A stretch of DNA of 60,770 nt from Streptomyces hokutonensis. Lineage in GTDB: Bacteria; Actinomycetota; Actinomycetes; Streptomycetales; Streptomycetaceae. The notes below the pieces were generated by a model. The model had not been told where the DNA came from. It searched no databases and was given only the letters and a program-made list of their open reading frames with translations. This document shows, one piece after another, positions 42,161 through 51,545 of this stretch. The DNA lies in the NCBI RefSeq assembly GCF_000376565.1, contig NZ_BARG01000102.1, forward strand, positions 1-60,770, in the 5' to 3' direction. Position numbers and translations under genes: made by a program. The number at the start of each line of letters is the position of its first letter. The first letter of the stretch is position 1.

Positions 42161-43771
42161 CTAGGCGTCACCCGTGCGCCGCCGGCGCAGACCCGCGCCG
42201 ATCGCCCAGCCGAGGCCGCCCGCGGCGACGAGGACCAGGGCCATCTCGGGCAGGATGCCGAGCTTGGTGGCGGGTGTCTCCGAGGAGCGCAGCGGCACCT
42301 TCTGGACCAGGGAGTCGGCGACGAACATGCCTGTCTTCTGGGTGATCTTCCCGTCCGGCATGATGATCGCGCTGACGCCGCTGGTCACCGGGACCGTGAC
42401 GGTCCGGCTGTGCTCGACCGCGCGGACCCGGGACATCGCGAGCTGCTGGTAGGTCATCTCGCTGCGGTCGAAGGTCGCGTTGTTGCTGGGCACGGAGATC
42501 AGCTGGGCGCCGTCGGTGACCTCGGAGCGCACGGCCCAGTCGAAGGCGGCCTCGTAGCAGGTGACCAGGCCGATCTTGGCGCCGTTCATGGTGAACACGC
42601 CCGGCTTGGTGCCCCGGCTGAAGTCCTGGCGGACCATGCTGGTCCAGTTCTTGTTGATGGCCCCGAGGAGCGAGCGCATCGGGAGGTACTCGCCGAACGG
42701 CTGGATCTGCCGTTTGTCGTAGGTGCTGGTCGGGCCCTTCACCGGGTCCCAGAGGATCTGCTCGTTGTAGAGCTTGCCGCCCCGTTCGACCACACCGCCG
42801 ACCGAGATGGGCGCGCCGATCGCCTTCGCGGCTTCGTCGATGTCGGCGTATGCCTGGGCGTCGGCGAACGGATCGACGTCGGAGGAGTTCTCCGGCCACA
42901 GGACCACGTCGGGCTTCGCGACCTTGCCGGCCTTGACCTTCGCGGCCAGCCGCAGTGTCTCCTTGACGTGGTAGTCGAGGACGGCGCGCCGCTGGGCGTT
43001 GAACTCCAGCCCCGCGCGCGGGACGTTGCCCTGGATGACCGCGACGGTCGTGGTGCCGTCCTCGGCCTTGTCGCTCACCAGGGACCGCGCGGCCACCGCG
43101 CCGACGACGGGTACGGCCACGCTCAGCAGGGCCACGGCCGCGGCGGACCGCCGTACCTCATGGGTGCGCCGGGTCTCCAGGGCCAGCCGCACGATCTCGT
43201 ACAGGCCGAAGCCGCACAGGACGACGGCGAAGCCGAGGACCGGGGTGCCGCCCACCGCGGCGAGCGGCAGGAAGACGCCGTCCGCCTGGCCGAACGCGAT
43301 CTTGCCCCAGGGGAAGCCGTGGAAGGGGGCACGCGCGCGTACCGCCTCGCCGGCGATCCACAGCGATGCCGCCCACAGCGGCCAGGCGGGCAGTTTCGAC
43401 ACCGCGGTGATGGCCGCGCCGACCAGCGCGACGAAGATCGCCTCGACCGCGACCAGCGCGAGCCAGGGGCCGGGGCCGACCTCGACGCCGGTCCACACCA
43501 GCAGCGGCAGCAGGAATCCGAGGCCGAAGAGGTAGCCGAGGCCGAGGCCCGCCTTCCAGCTGCGGCCGCGCAGCACCCACCCGAAACAGGCGAAGGCCGG
43601 CAGCGCCAGCCACCACAGCGTGCGCGGCGGGAAACTGACGTAGAGCAGCACTCCGGAGAGGGCGGCTACGGCGGCCGGGACCAGACGGACGAGCCGGGCG
43701 AGGCGCGCTGCGGGCGCGGCCTGGGGCTCCAGCTGGTCCGACTCGTCCACGGAAGTTGCGGTGACGGTCAC
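42161..43771 (-). CDS. lnt: apolipoprotein N-acyltransferase (Lnt)
   Basis: Protein of 536 residues: about six N-terminal membrane segments, a nitrilase-fold periplasmic domain, and a last membrane helix near the C-terminus. The catalytic triad is visible as Glu in LWPENSS, Lys in STYDKRQIQPFGEYLP and Cys in GLVTCYEAAF. It transfers an acyl chain from phospholipid to the N-terminal cysteine of mature lipoproteins. The start is a GTG at 43771; its ribosome-binding site is weak, and the longer frame was rejected. The following GTG codons are alternatives. Transcribed divergently from the O-antigen-ligase-like gene. Confidence 0.9.
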   Translation of the reverse strand: MTVTATSVDESDQLEPQAAPAARLARLVRLVPAAVAALSGVLLYVSFPPRTLWWLALPAFACFGWVLRGRSWKAGLGLGYLFGLGFLLPLLVWTGVEVGPGPWLALVAVEAIFVALVGAAITAVSKLPAWPLWAASLWIAGEAVRARAPFHGFPWGKIAFGQADGVFLPLAAVGGTPVLGFAVVLCGFGLYEIVRLALETRRTHEVRRSAAAVALLSVAVPVVGAVAARSLVSDKAEDGTTTVAVIQGNVPRAGLEFNAQRRAVLDYHVKETLRLAAKVKAGKVAKPDVVLWPENSSDVDPFADAQAYADIDEAAKAIGAPISVGGVVERGGKLYNEQILWDPVKGPTSTYDKRQIQPFGEYLPMRSLLGAINKNWTSMVRQDFSRGTKPGVFTMNGAKIGLVTCYEAAFDWAVRSEVTDGAQLISVPSNNATFDRSEMTYQQLAMSRVRAVEHSRTVTVPVTSGVSAIIMPDGKITQKTGMFVADSLVQKVPLRSSETPATKLGILPEMALVLVAAGGLGWAIGAGLRRRRTGDA

Positions 43772-44003
43772 TCCGGGAGTGTACGGCGGTTGACCTTGGG
43801 GCCGACAGCACGGTCCGGATGGCGGCACGCGGCACTGAACAGGCCGGGAGCCGCATCGTTCCTGCGCAACTCGTCCACAAATCGGTCATCAGCCGTTACG
43901 GTGTGCCGGAGCCCCTGTCGTGCGGTCGGTCCAGGCCGGCGGCCGGGGTCGGTCACGGGTCGGGGGGCTCGGTTCAGGGGGCGGCGGGGTGGGTTCCACG
44001 GGG

Positions 44004-45071
44004 ATGGCGTCGGCGACCGGTCCGGACGCCGACAGCGAGAGACGAAACGTTTCGGATGCCGTGGGTGTCGCGGTGCTCGGGGCGTGTGCCGCGTGGTCGC
44101 TGATCACCGCCGCGATGCACGACGGCCGGCCCGAGGGGGTGCTGCTCGCGGTCCTGGCGGTCTCCGCCGGGTACGCGTCGGGGCGGATCTCCGGGGCGCT
44201 CGTGCCGGTCGCCGCGCCCTGTGTCGGGGCGCTGGCGGGCCTCGGTCTGGCGCTGGCCGAACCGCGGGTCGCCCCGGGCCCCCAGTTCGTCGCCCCGCTC
44301 GGCCACGCCGGGGCCACCGCGGCACTGCTGACCCTGGCCGTCGGTTCCGCGTGCTGTGCGGCCTGGGCCGCCCCGGCCCCGGCGCTGCGGCTCGCGTTGC
44401 GGCTGCTGGCCGCCGGGATCACGGTCACCGCGCTCGTCCTGGGCTCGGTCTCGGGGTTCGTCACGTGTACGGCGGTGTTGCTGTGCTCGTTCGCCGCCGG
44501 CCGGATGCGACTCCGCGGTCTCGGTGTCGTGGGCCTCGGTCTGGCCGCCGCGCTGGCGACCGGGGCGACCTGGGCCATCGCCGGGAACGTGCTGCCGGAC
44601 GGGCTCACCGAGTCCCTGGAGGGCCAGTTGAGCCTTCACCGGGTGCAGCTGTGGCAGGACGCCCTGCACATGGCGCATCGGGATTCCGCCCTGGGGGTGG
44701 GCCCGGGGCGCTTCGGGGAGCTGAGCAACGCGGCGGCCGACGCCCTGCTGCCGGACGGTAAACCGCACTCGGCGCCCTTCCAGATGGCGGCCGAGCAGGG
44801 GATCGTCGGCGTGTTCCTGCTGGCGGCGGCCTTCTGCTGGGTGCTCCACGCGCTGTGGCGCACTCCGCGCTCCACTCCGATCGCGCTCACCGCGGGGGCC
44901 GCGCTGACAGGGCTCGCGGTCATTGCCTCGGTGGGCAACGCGCTCAGCTTCACCACGGTCACGGCCGGTGCGGGATTCCTCGCCGGACTGGCCACGGCCC
45001 ACCCGATCACCGACGACGCCTCACGCACCGTCCCGGACGCACGCGCGCGTGGCGACCGCCTTGCCCCATGA
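44004..45071 (+). CDS. O-antigen ligase-like membrane protein
   Basis: Protein of about 355 residues with some eight to ten membrane segments. A soluble loop near the C-terminal third (SLHRVQLWQDALHMAHRDSALGVGPGRFGEL) resembles the Wzy/O-antigen ligase domain, where such loops carry catalytic Arg residues. It may polymerise or ligate a surface glycan; in Streptomyces such proteins are usually uncharacterised. The start is uncertain: the frame continues upstream through a glycine-rich segment to 43920, and I preferred the ATG at 44004. Confidence 0.7.
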   Translation: MASATGPDADSERRNVSDAVGVAVLGACAAWSLITAAMHDGRPEGVLLAVLAVSAGYASGRISGALVPVAAPCVGALAGLGLALAEPRVAPGPQFVAPLGHAGATAALLTLAVGSACCAAWAAPAPALRLALRLLAAGITVTALVLGSVSGFVTCTAVLLCSFAAGRMRLRGLGVVGLGLAAALATGATWAIAGNVLPDGLTESLEGQLSLHRVQLWQDALHMAHRDSALGVGPGRFGELSNAAADALLPDGKPHSAPFQMAAEQGIVGVFLLAAAFCWVLHALWRTPRSTPIALTAGAALTGLAVIASVGNALSFTTVTAGAGFLAGLATAHPITDDASRTVPDARARGDRLAP

Positions 45072-45086
45072 AGTGCGAGGGTGAGG

Positions 45087-45632
45087 TCAGTGCACCGCGC
45101 CGGGCGTGGGCGGCACCAGCCGGTCCGTGATGATCCGTACGGCCGCCTCCGCGTTGTCCACGGTGATGGTGAACGTGTGCCCGTCCCACAGCCGCAGCAC
45201 GATGCCCTCACCACGCCGTACGACGACGGCGGTGCCCTTCTCGGGCCGCCAGCGGTAGCCCCAGCCGCCCCACTGGCGCGGGGTGACGTGCGGCTCGAAC
45301 TCGGCGCCCGCGACGCTGGCTAGGGGGATGCGGCGGCGCGGGACACCGATGTGGCCGCAGCGCACTTCGAGGGTCTCCGTGTCCACCTTCAGGGCGACGT
45401 GCACGAAGGCGAGCGTCCCGAACAGCATGAGCAGTCCGGCCGCGATGCACCCGACGACGGACATGGCGAGCGGGGCGACGCCGGACGTCCAGGCGGAGTC
45501 CACCGCCAGCTCGATGCCGAGCGCCATGCAGGCGGCACCGGCGAGCGCCAGCAGCCACTGGAACCGGTTGGTCGCCCGCCCGGTCCAGATCTCGGTCTGC
45601 GGGAAGGTTTCGTCGCGGGGGTGGTCCCTCAT
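45087..45632 (-). CDS. membrane protein with PH-like domain
   Basis: Protein of 181 residues. Two membrane segments (about 25-75, WLLALAGAACMALGIELAVD and GCIAAGLLMLFGTLAFVHVAL) are followed by a cytoplasmic beta-rich domain (VRCGHIGVPRRRIPLASVAGAEF, TAVVVRRGEGIVLRLWDGHTF), a bacterial PH-like arrangement. The ATG at 45632 starts the typical length. It ends 15 bases from the O-antigen-ligase-like gene (convergent). Function unknown. Confidence 0.78.
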   Translation of the reverse strand: MRDHPRDETFPQTEIWTGRATNRFQWLLALAGAACMALGIELAVDSAWTSGVAPLAMSVVGCIAAGLLMLFGTLAFVHVALKVDTETLEVRCGHIGVPRRRIPLASVAGAEFEPHVTPRQWGGWGYRWRPEKGTAVVVRRGEGIVLRLWDGHTFTITVDNAEAAVRIITDRLVPPTPGAVH

Positions 45633-45738
45633 GCCTACGAGACTACTCAGGTTTCGCTGCGCGGGTACCGCGTTGCACAGGGTGACCGTTTTGCGCGACG
45701 ACAAAGTGGACGCACAGCGTCCGCTTCATTGCCGGTGG

Positions 45739-46524
45739 TCAGTGGGCGGGGGTGACGGCCCGCAGCAGCCGGCCTTCCGCGTAGGCCGCCGCCTCGACGG
45801 GCAGCGCGCCCTCACGGCCGCTCAGCAGCACCGTCAGGGTGCCGTCGGCCGGCGCCTCGGGTGCGGGCTGCGCACCGATCCGGCGCAGCGCCTGGGCGGC
45901 GACCGCGTCGGCGGAGCCGTGCAGGACGAGCGGCGGACGGTCCGGGCGCTGCACGGCGGCGCGGATGCGTTCGGCGACGATTTCGTAATGGGTGCAGCCC
46001 AGGACGACGGTCGTTACATCGTCGGGGGTGAGCGCGGCGGCCGCGGCGATGGCGGCGTCGATGGCCGTCTCGTCCGCGTGTTCCACGGCCTCGGCCAGTC
46101 CCCAGCAGGGAACCTCCGTCACCGGCACACCTTCGGCGAAGTCCTCGATGAGACCGCGCTGGTAGGGGCTGCCGGTGGTGGCGGGCGTGGCCCAGATCGC
46201 GAAGGGCGTGCCGCCGGCGGCGGCCGGCTTGATCGCCGGGACCGTGCCGATGACCGGGATACCCGGCTCCAGAAGGTCCCGCAGTGCGGTCAGGGCATGG
46301 ACCGTCGCCGTGTTGCATCCGACGATCAGGGCGTCGGGCCGGTGCGCGGCGGCGGCCTCGGCGACGGCGAGCGCGCGCCGCGTGAGGTCTTCCGGAGTCC
46401 TCGGTCCCCAGGGCATGCCGTCGGGGTCCAGGGAGAGCACGAGATCCGCGTCGGGGCGTACGCGCCGTACCGCCGCGGTGGCCGCCAGAAGGCCGATTCC
46501 GGAGTCCATGAGCGCGATCTTCAC
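45739..46524 (-). CDS. glutamate/aspartate racemase family protein
   Basis: Protein of 261 residues. Both catalytic cysteines are present (GCNTATV, about residue 87, and GCTHYE, about 189) and the N-terminus reads IALMDSGIGLLAA as in the MurI/aspartate racemase fold. It could make D-glutamate for peptidoglycan or D-aspartate, or act on another substrate; Streptomyces usually carry one MurI, so a paralogue role is possible. The GTG at 46524 is chosen with a weak site; the longer frame would start in the upstream gap. Divergent from the glycosyltransferase gene. Confidence 0.82.
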   Translation of the reverse strand: MKIALMDSGIGLLAATAAVRRVRPDADLVLSLDPDGMPWGPRTPEDLTRRALAVAEAAAAHRPDALIVGCNTATVHALTALRDLLEPGIPVIGTVPAIKPAAAGGTPFAIWATPATTGSPYQRGLIEDFAEGVPVTEVPCWGLAEAVEHADETAIDAAIAAAAALTPDDVTTVVLGCTHYEIVAERIRAAVQRPDRPPLVLHGSADAVAAQALRRIGAQPAPEAPADGTLTVLLSGREGALPVEAAAYAEGRLLRAVTPAH

Positions 46525-46581
46525 CCGGCCACGATAGACGATGGCCTCTGTGGAGCCGCTTCCTTGGGGCAAACTGCGGCC

Positions 46582-47760
46582 GTGAGCACCCTCGCGTGGA
46601 CCGCCGCCGTATCACTCGCCGCCTGGCTGTGGCTGCTGCTCTGTCAGGGCTTCTTCTGGCGCACGGACGTCAGACTGCCGGCCCGCAGGGACCCGGACGA
46701 CTGGCCGTCGGTCTGCGTGGTCGTGCCGGCCCGCGACGAGGCCGCCGTACTGCCGGAGAGTCTGCCCTCGCTGCTCGCCCAGGACTATCCCGGCCGGGCG
46801 GAGATCTTCCTTGTGGACGACGGGAGTTCGGACGGCACCGGGGAGCTGGCCCGCGAACTCGCGCGGACGCGGGGCGGGTTGCCGCTGACCGTGGACTCCC
46901 CCGGTGAACCGCCGGCGGGCTGGACCGGCAAGCTGTGGGCCGTACGGCACGGTGTCGAACTGGCACGCGCGCGTGGCCCCGAGTATCTGCTGCTGACGGA
47001 CGCGGACATCGCGCACGCCCCGGACAGTCTGCGGGAGTTGGTCGCGGCGGCGCGCACCGGTGGCTTCGACGCCGTCTCGCTGATGGCCAGGCTGCGGGTG
47101 GAGAGTCCCTGGGAGCGGCTGGTGGTGCCGGCGTTCGTCTACTTCTTCGCGCAGTTGTATCCGTTCCGCCGGATCGGCCGGAAGGGCGCCCGCACCGCGG
47201 CGGCGGCCGGCGGCTGCGTCCTGTTGCGTGCCGATACGGCGGAGCGGGCGCGGATCCCGGACGCCATCCGGCACGCGGTGATCGACGACGTGGCACTCGC
47301 GCGTGCCGTCAAAGGCGGTGGGGGCCACATCTGGCTGGGGCTCGCCGAGCGGGTGGACAGCGTGCGCCCCTATCCGCGACTGCACGACCTGTGGCGGATG
47401 GTCTCGCGCAGCGCGTACGCACAGCTGCGGCACAACCCGCTGCTCCTCCTGGGCACCGTCCTGGGGCTGGCAATGGTGTATCTCGTGCCCCCGGTGGCCC
47501 TGTTCGCGGGGCTGGGCGCGGGCAGTGCGGGGGCCGCGGTTCTCGGCGGGCTCGCATGGCTGGTGATGACGGGGACGTACGTCCCGATGCTCCGCTACTA
47601 CGGGCAGCCGCTGTGGCTCGCTCCCCTGTTGCCGTTCACCGCGTTTCTGTACCTCCTGATGACGGTCGATTCCGCGGTGCAGCACTACAGGGGACGCGGT
47701 GCGGCCTGGAAGGGCCGCACCTACACGCGTCCTGACGCCGTCGTCGGCGAGGAGAGCTGA
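46582..47760 (+). CDS. family 2 glycosyltransferase, membrane-bound (HpnB-like)
   Basis: Protein of 392 residues. N-terminal membrane segment, a GT-A nucleotide-sugar domain with VVVPARDEAAVLPESLPSLLAQDYPG and DDGSSDGT, a DAD motif (TDADIAHAPDS), a QXXRW-like region near HDLWRMVSRSAY, and several C-terminal membrane helices. Similar proteins occur in hopanoid loci (HpnB), but no hopanoid genes are in the window. It ends five bases before the convergent TerD gene. The GTG at 46582 has weak surroundings but sits close to the divergent racemase. Confidence 0.82.
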   Translation: MSTLAWTAAVSLAAWLWLLLCQGFFWRTDVRLPARRDPDDWPSVCVVVPARDEAAVLPESLPSLLAQDYPGRAEIFLVDDGSSDGTGELARELARTRGGLPLTVDSPGEPPAGWTGKLWAVRHGVELARARGPEYLLLTDADIAHAPDSLRELVAAARTGGFDAVSLMARLRVESPWERLVVPAFVYFFAQLYPFRRIGRKGARTAAAAGGCVLLRADTAERARIPDAIRHAVIDDVALARAVKGGGGHIWLGLAERVDSVRPYPRLHDLWRMVSRSAYAQLRHNPLLLLGTVLGLAMVYLVPPVALFAGLGAGSAGAAVLGGLAWLVMTGTYVPMLRYYGQPLWLAPLLPFTAFLYLLMTVDSAVQHYRGRGAAWKGRTYTRPDAVVGEES

Positions 47761-47764
47761 GCGC

Positions 47765-49063
47765 TCACTTGCGACCCGGGGTCCAGTTCATGCCCCACCC
47801 GTAGATGCGGTCGACGGTCCGCTGCGGGCTCACTCCTCGGTCGGGGACGAGGTAGCGGGCCTCGCGCTGGACGACGAGGTCGCCCCCGGTGTTGGTGATC
47901 AGGGCGAGCGCGCACACCGTGGAGGGGACCGTGCACTCGTCGAGCGAGAAGTCGATCGCGGCGCCGTGCTGGGGCTGGAGGGTGACCGTGGCGTGCAGGT
48001 CGGCGAAGGAACGGGCGCCTTCGTAGATGGTCACGAAGACGAGGATGCGCCGGAAGTCCTTGATGTGGTCGAGGTTGACGGTGAGGTTCTCGCCGCTCGC
48101 GGACGCGCCGGTGCGGTCGTCGCCGTCGAGGTGGATGTACGGGGGCCGCTGCAGGGAGCCGTACGCGTTGCCGAGGGCCTGGACGACGCCCTTGCGGCCG
48201 TCGGCGAGTTCGTACAGGGCGCACAGGTCGAGGTCGAGGTCCGCGTGCATCGCGACCGCCCGGCCGCGCTTGCTGCCCCAGCCCGAGAACTGCTTGCGCA
48301 CCTCCCAGTTGAGGTTCACGCGCATGGCGCCCGAGGTGCCGCCCTGCTTGGTCAGGGACACCGAGGGGGCCGCCTTGGTGAGCGTCACCTTCGACAGCCG
48401 CACGGGCGTGGTGGGCGCGGTGGGCGGCATCGGGGGCGGAATCACCGTCACGGGCGGCGCCACGGTCACTGGCGGCGGGGGCAGGTTCACCGGTGGTCCC
48501 GAGGGCGGCGGCATGGTGACGGCCGGCGCCGCCTGCTGCGGTTCGTCCACGGTGATGCCGAAGTCGGTCGCCAGGCCTTCGAGCCCGGTGCCGTAGCCCT
48601 GGCCGACGGCCCGGAACTTCCAGGCGCCCTGGCGGCGGTAGAACTCGCCGAGCACGAAGGCGGTCTCGACCGTCGCGCCCGTGCTGTCGAATCGGGCGAC
48701 GACGGTGTTCTGCGCGGCGTCCCGGACCTCGATGTACAGATCGGGGACCTGGCCGAACGTTCCGCCGTCGGCGGAGGCGGCGAGGACGACGCGGTCCACG
48801 GCGGGCTCCACGCGCGCGAGGTCGACGAGCAGGGTGTCGGTCATCCGCCCGCCGGCGTTGTTCTTGCCCTCGTGGCGGACCGCGCCGGAGGAGTGCGTCG
48901 GCTGGTTGTAGAAGACGAAGTCGGCGTCGGTGCGGACCTTCCCGTCGACCAGGAGCAGGGCCGAGGCGTCCGCGTCGGGGACTCCGGGGCCGGGCCGCCA
49001 CCCCAATTCGACGCGCAGTGCCGTCGTCGGCACCGGAACATTCGATCCTTTCGGCATTGACAT
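47765..49063 (-). CDS. TerD family protein with two TerD domains
   Basis: Protein of 432 residues: an N-terminal TerD domain (about 10-185, with ALRVELGWRPG, DADASALLL and VFYNQPTHSSGAVRH), a Pro/Thr-rich linker of about 55 residues, and a second TerD-like domain (MRVNLNWEVRKQFSGWGSKRG onward, with LDLDLCALYELADGRKG). TerD domains bind Ca in stress-response proteins linked to tellurite resistance in actinobacteria. The longer open frame upstream was rejected because the ATG at 49063 has an AGGAC site and begins with the usual MSMPKGSNV. Confidence 0.88.
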   Translation of the reverse strand: MSMPKGSNVPVPTTALRVELGWRPGPGVPDADASALLLVDGKVRTDADFVFYNQPTHSSGAVRHEGKNNAGGRMTDTLLVDLARVEPAVDRVVLAASADGGTFGQVPDLYIEVRDAAQNTVVARFDSTGATVETAFVLGEFYRRQGAWKFRAVGQGYGTGLEGLATDFGITVDEPQQAAPAVTMPPPSGPPVNLPPPPVTVAPPVTVIPPPMPPTAPTTPVRLSKVTLTKAAPSVSLTKQGGTSGAMRVNLNWEVRKQFSGWGSKRGRAVAMHADLDLDLCALYELADGRKGVVQALGNAYGSLQRPPYIHLDGDDRTGASASGENLTVNLDHIKDFRRILVFVTIYEGARSFADLHATVTLQPQHGAAIDFSLDECTVPSTVCALALITNTGGDLVVQREARYLVPDRGVSPQRTVDRIYGWGMNWTPGRK

Positions 49064-49355
49064 GTCCTGCCCCCATCGCGTGTCACCGTGCCAGGACACG
49101 CCCCGGCAGCCCATTGGGTGTCTACTCCCACAACCTATTCCCCGGGGCCGCGAACGCCCATGAGGAGCGCGGCAACACCCGTGGCCAACCGCTGGTAACC
49201 GGCCGGGAACTCGCGCTTTACACGATCCGAACACGGATCCATGCCCTTTTTTGACAAGTTCGCTCGCATTGGGGATCCCATGCCACTGCCGACACGGAAA
49301 ACAACCCTCTAATCGGTCTCCCCAACCACCACATCGTGGGCTTAACTTATGTGCC

Positions 49356-49787
49356 ATGACCTCCCCCCGCTCCACTTATGGCGGCGGCTACTACTCCGCC
49401 TCCTTCCCGGACACTCCGATCTACGACTCCCTCGTGGCCGAGCGGGGGACCCCGCAGATCGCCCCGATCCGGGTTCCCGCCGCGTACGACATGCCGGGGA
49501 GCAACCTGCCCGCGCTGCCGTCGGCGCTGCCCGCCCTCCCGGCGGGTCCCTCGCAGACCCCCTACGGCTACCCGCAGGCGCAACAGCCGTCACCGCTGCA
49601 GCAGGCGCCCGCCGCCTACATCCCGCAGCAGGCCCCGCCGCGCGGTTACGGCCAGCAGCAACAGCAGCCGCGTCCGATGGCGGCTCCGGCCGGCTACGAG
49701 GCGATGCGTCCGGCGGCTCCCCGCCCGGCCCCCGCTCCGTACCAGCAGGACCCGTACAGCAACAACCAGCAGTACCGCGGTTACTGA
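49356..49787 (+). CDS. Pro/Gln/Tyr-rich hypothetical protein (DUF6643-like)
   Basis: Protein of 143 residues. The N-terminus MTSPRSTYGGGYYSASFPDTPIYDSLV is a pattern I associate with a small Streptomyces family (DUF6643), then the chain is mostly Pro, Gln, Ala and Tyr (about 65-143), with GYGQQQQQPRP and a DPYSNNQQYRGY end. There is no membrane segment and the chain is probably disordered. Its role is unknown; the conserved N-terminus may be the functional part. It precedes the MOSC gene and may be translated from an A/T-rich leader with no clear ribosome-binding site. Confidence 0.75.
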   Translation: MTSPRSTYGGGYYSASFPDTPIYDSLVAERGTPQIAPIRVPAAYDMPGSNLPALPSALPALPAGPSQTPYGYPQAQQPSPLQQAPAAYIPQQAPPRGYGQQQQQPRPMAAPAGYEAMRPAAPRPAPAPYQQDPYSNNQQYRGY

Positions 49788-49829
49788 TCCGCACCCTGCG
49801 CTGTCGGTGCCGCCTGGCACGATGGAGTG

Positions 49830-50654
49830 ATGGGGAATGCGGAGCTGCGGTCGATCCACGTTCATCCGGTCAAGGCGCTCCGGGGTTTCTCTCCCCGGGA
49901 GGCTCAGGTGGAGCCTTGGGGGCTGGCCGGAGACCGACGCTGGGCGCTGATCGACGACGGGGGAAAGGTCGTCACGCAACGCGAGCACCCGCGTCTCGCA
50001 CTGGCCGCCGCCGAGCTTCTGCCCGGCGGCGGTGTCCGTCTGTCCGCGCCCGGCCTCGACCCGCTGACCGTGCCCGTTCCGGAGCCGGTCGCCACCGTGC
50101 CGATGGAGATCTTCGGCACCAAGGTGGACGCGGTGCCGGCCCCGGTCGCGGCGCACGTGTGGTGCGGCGCGTATCTGGGGTTCGGAGTCCGTCTCGTCCA
50201 CATGGACGATCCGGCCACGCGCCGCCCCGTCGACCCCGAGTACGGATTTCCCGGTGAGACGGTCGGCTTCGCCGACGGCTATCCGCTGCTGCTGACCTCC
50301 GAGGCGTCCCTGGACGCTCTCAACTCCCTGATCGCACAGGGCGATCACCCCGCCGAGGGGCCGCTGCCCATGAACCGGTTCCGGCCCAACGCGGTCGTGG
50401 CGGGTACGGCCGCCTGGGCCGAGGACGACTGGTCGCGCGTGGCGATCGGCGAGGTCACTTTCCGGGTCGCGAAGATGTGCGGGCGCTGCGTCGTGACCAC
50501 CACCGACCAGGCCACCGCCGGGCGCGGCAAGGAGCCGTTGCGCACGCTGGGCCGGCACCGCCGTATCGGCGGCAGGCTGATCTTCGGGCAGAACCTGGTG
50601 CCCCTGTCCACCGGCACGATCCGCGTCGGTGATCCGGTCCGGATTCTCGCCTAG
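49830..50654 (+). CDS. MOSC domain-containing protein
   Basis: Protein of 274 residues. An N-terminal MOSC beta-barrel (LRSIHVHPVKALRGF, then DRRWALID and TQREHPRL) and a C-terminal MOSC domain (NRFRPNAVVAG, AKMCGRCVVTTTDQATA with the conserved cysteine, IFGQNLVP). Related proteins carry a molybdopterin or act as sulfur carriers (MarC/YcbX type). The ATG at 49830 is next to a GTG at 49827; either could be used. Confidence 0.88.
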   Translation: MGNAELRSIHVHPVKALRGFSPREAQVEPWGLAGDRRWALIDDGGKVVTQREHPRLALAAAELLPGGGVRLSAPGLDPLTVPVPEPVATVPMEIFGTKVDAVPAPVAAHVWCGAYLGFGVRLVHMDDPATRRPVDPEYGFPGETVGFADGYPLLLTSEASLDALNSLIAQGDHPAEGPLPMNRFRPNAVVAGTAAWAEDDWSRVAIGEVTFRVAKMCGRCVVTTTDQATAGRGKEPLRTLGRHRRIGGRLIFGQNLVPLSTGTIRVGDPVRILA

Positions 50655-50833
50655 GCGAAGATCCACCGTCGGAGGCGCTGGGCGGGAACCCTCCCCGTGG
50701 GCCCGGTCGTTGAGATCCCGTGAGAAGTTCATGAGAGACCCCGGGAGAGGTGATTTCGCTCTCTCTTCGGCACTGATCTCGCGTGGACAGCTCTCCCAGG
50801 AGTTATCACGGAGCGGGAAGGGGGTGCGGGACG

Positions 50834-51439
50834 GTGGGAGCAATCAGGGGTCTGTGGCGCTGGCGGCACAATCCGCTGCGTCGCGCGACCGATCTGGTCG
50901 AGGCCTGGCTGGCCCTCGTGGTCATGCTGGTGGTCCTGGTCGCCGCGCCCTTGATCGGTTCGCTCGTCGGCGCCGTCGCGCAGGACAGCCTGCAGCGGTC
51001 GGTGCGTGAGCAGCGCGCGGACCGGCACGCCGTGACGGCCACGGTGGTCAGGAAGCTGAAGGGGGCCGAGCTGGACCCCGACCCCGACTCGGCCACCGCC
51101 CGGGACATCCGCACCCGGGTCCTCGCCGACTGGACCGCGCCGGACGGCACCGTCCAGCACGGCGCGGTGATGGCGAGTCTCAACACCCCGCACCAGGGCG
51201 ACCACTTCAAGGTCTGGACGGACCGGCAGGGGCACATAGTGGCCCGCCCGCTGGACTCGGCCACCGCGACGACGCACGCCGTGCTCGCCGGGTTCGGTGC
51301 GGCGCTGCTGACCGCCGGGCTCGTCGACAGCGGACGGCGGTTCGTGCTGTGGCGCATGGTCCGCCGCAGGTACGCGCGTTGGGACCGGGCGTGGGAGCGG
51401 GCGGGCCCGGACTGGGGCCGGACCGGCACCGGCAGCTGA
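50834..51439 (+). CDS. two-segment membrane protein (Rv1733c-like)
   Basis: Protein of 201 residues. Two membrane helices (about 20-45, WLALVVMLVVLVAAPLIGSLVG, and about 150-175) bracket an extracellular domain of about 100 residues with DWTAPDGTVQHG and DHFKVWTDRQG, as in the Rv1733c-type proteins of actinobacteria. The function is unknown. The GTG at 50834 fits the start of the conserved RHNPLRRATDLVEAW segment; the earlier frame is dropped. Confidence 0.75.
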   Translation: MGAIRGLWRWRHNPLRRATDLVEAWLALVVMLVVLVAAPLIGSLVGAVAQDSLQRSVREQRADRHAVTATVVRKLKGAELDPDPDSATARDIRTRVLADWTAPDGTVQHGAVMASLNTPHQGDHFKVWTDRQGHIVARPLDSATATTHAVLAGFGAALLTAGLVDSGRRFVLWRMVRRRYARWDRAWERAGPDWGRTGTGS

Positions 51440-51545
51440 CAGCCTTCCGGCTCTGGTCAACCCACCGCCCGCACGCACGCTACGGTGGACCGGCGAAGGC
51501 TTCGGCATCAACCCGCGTACCACGAGGTGGGGGCACAGCAGCGCC

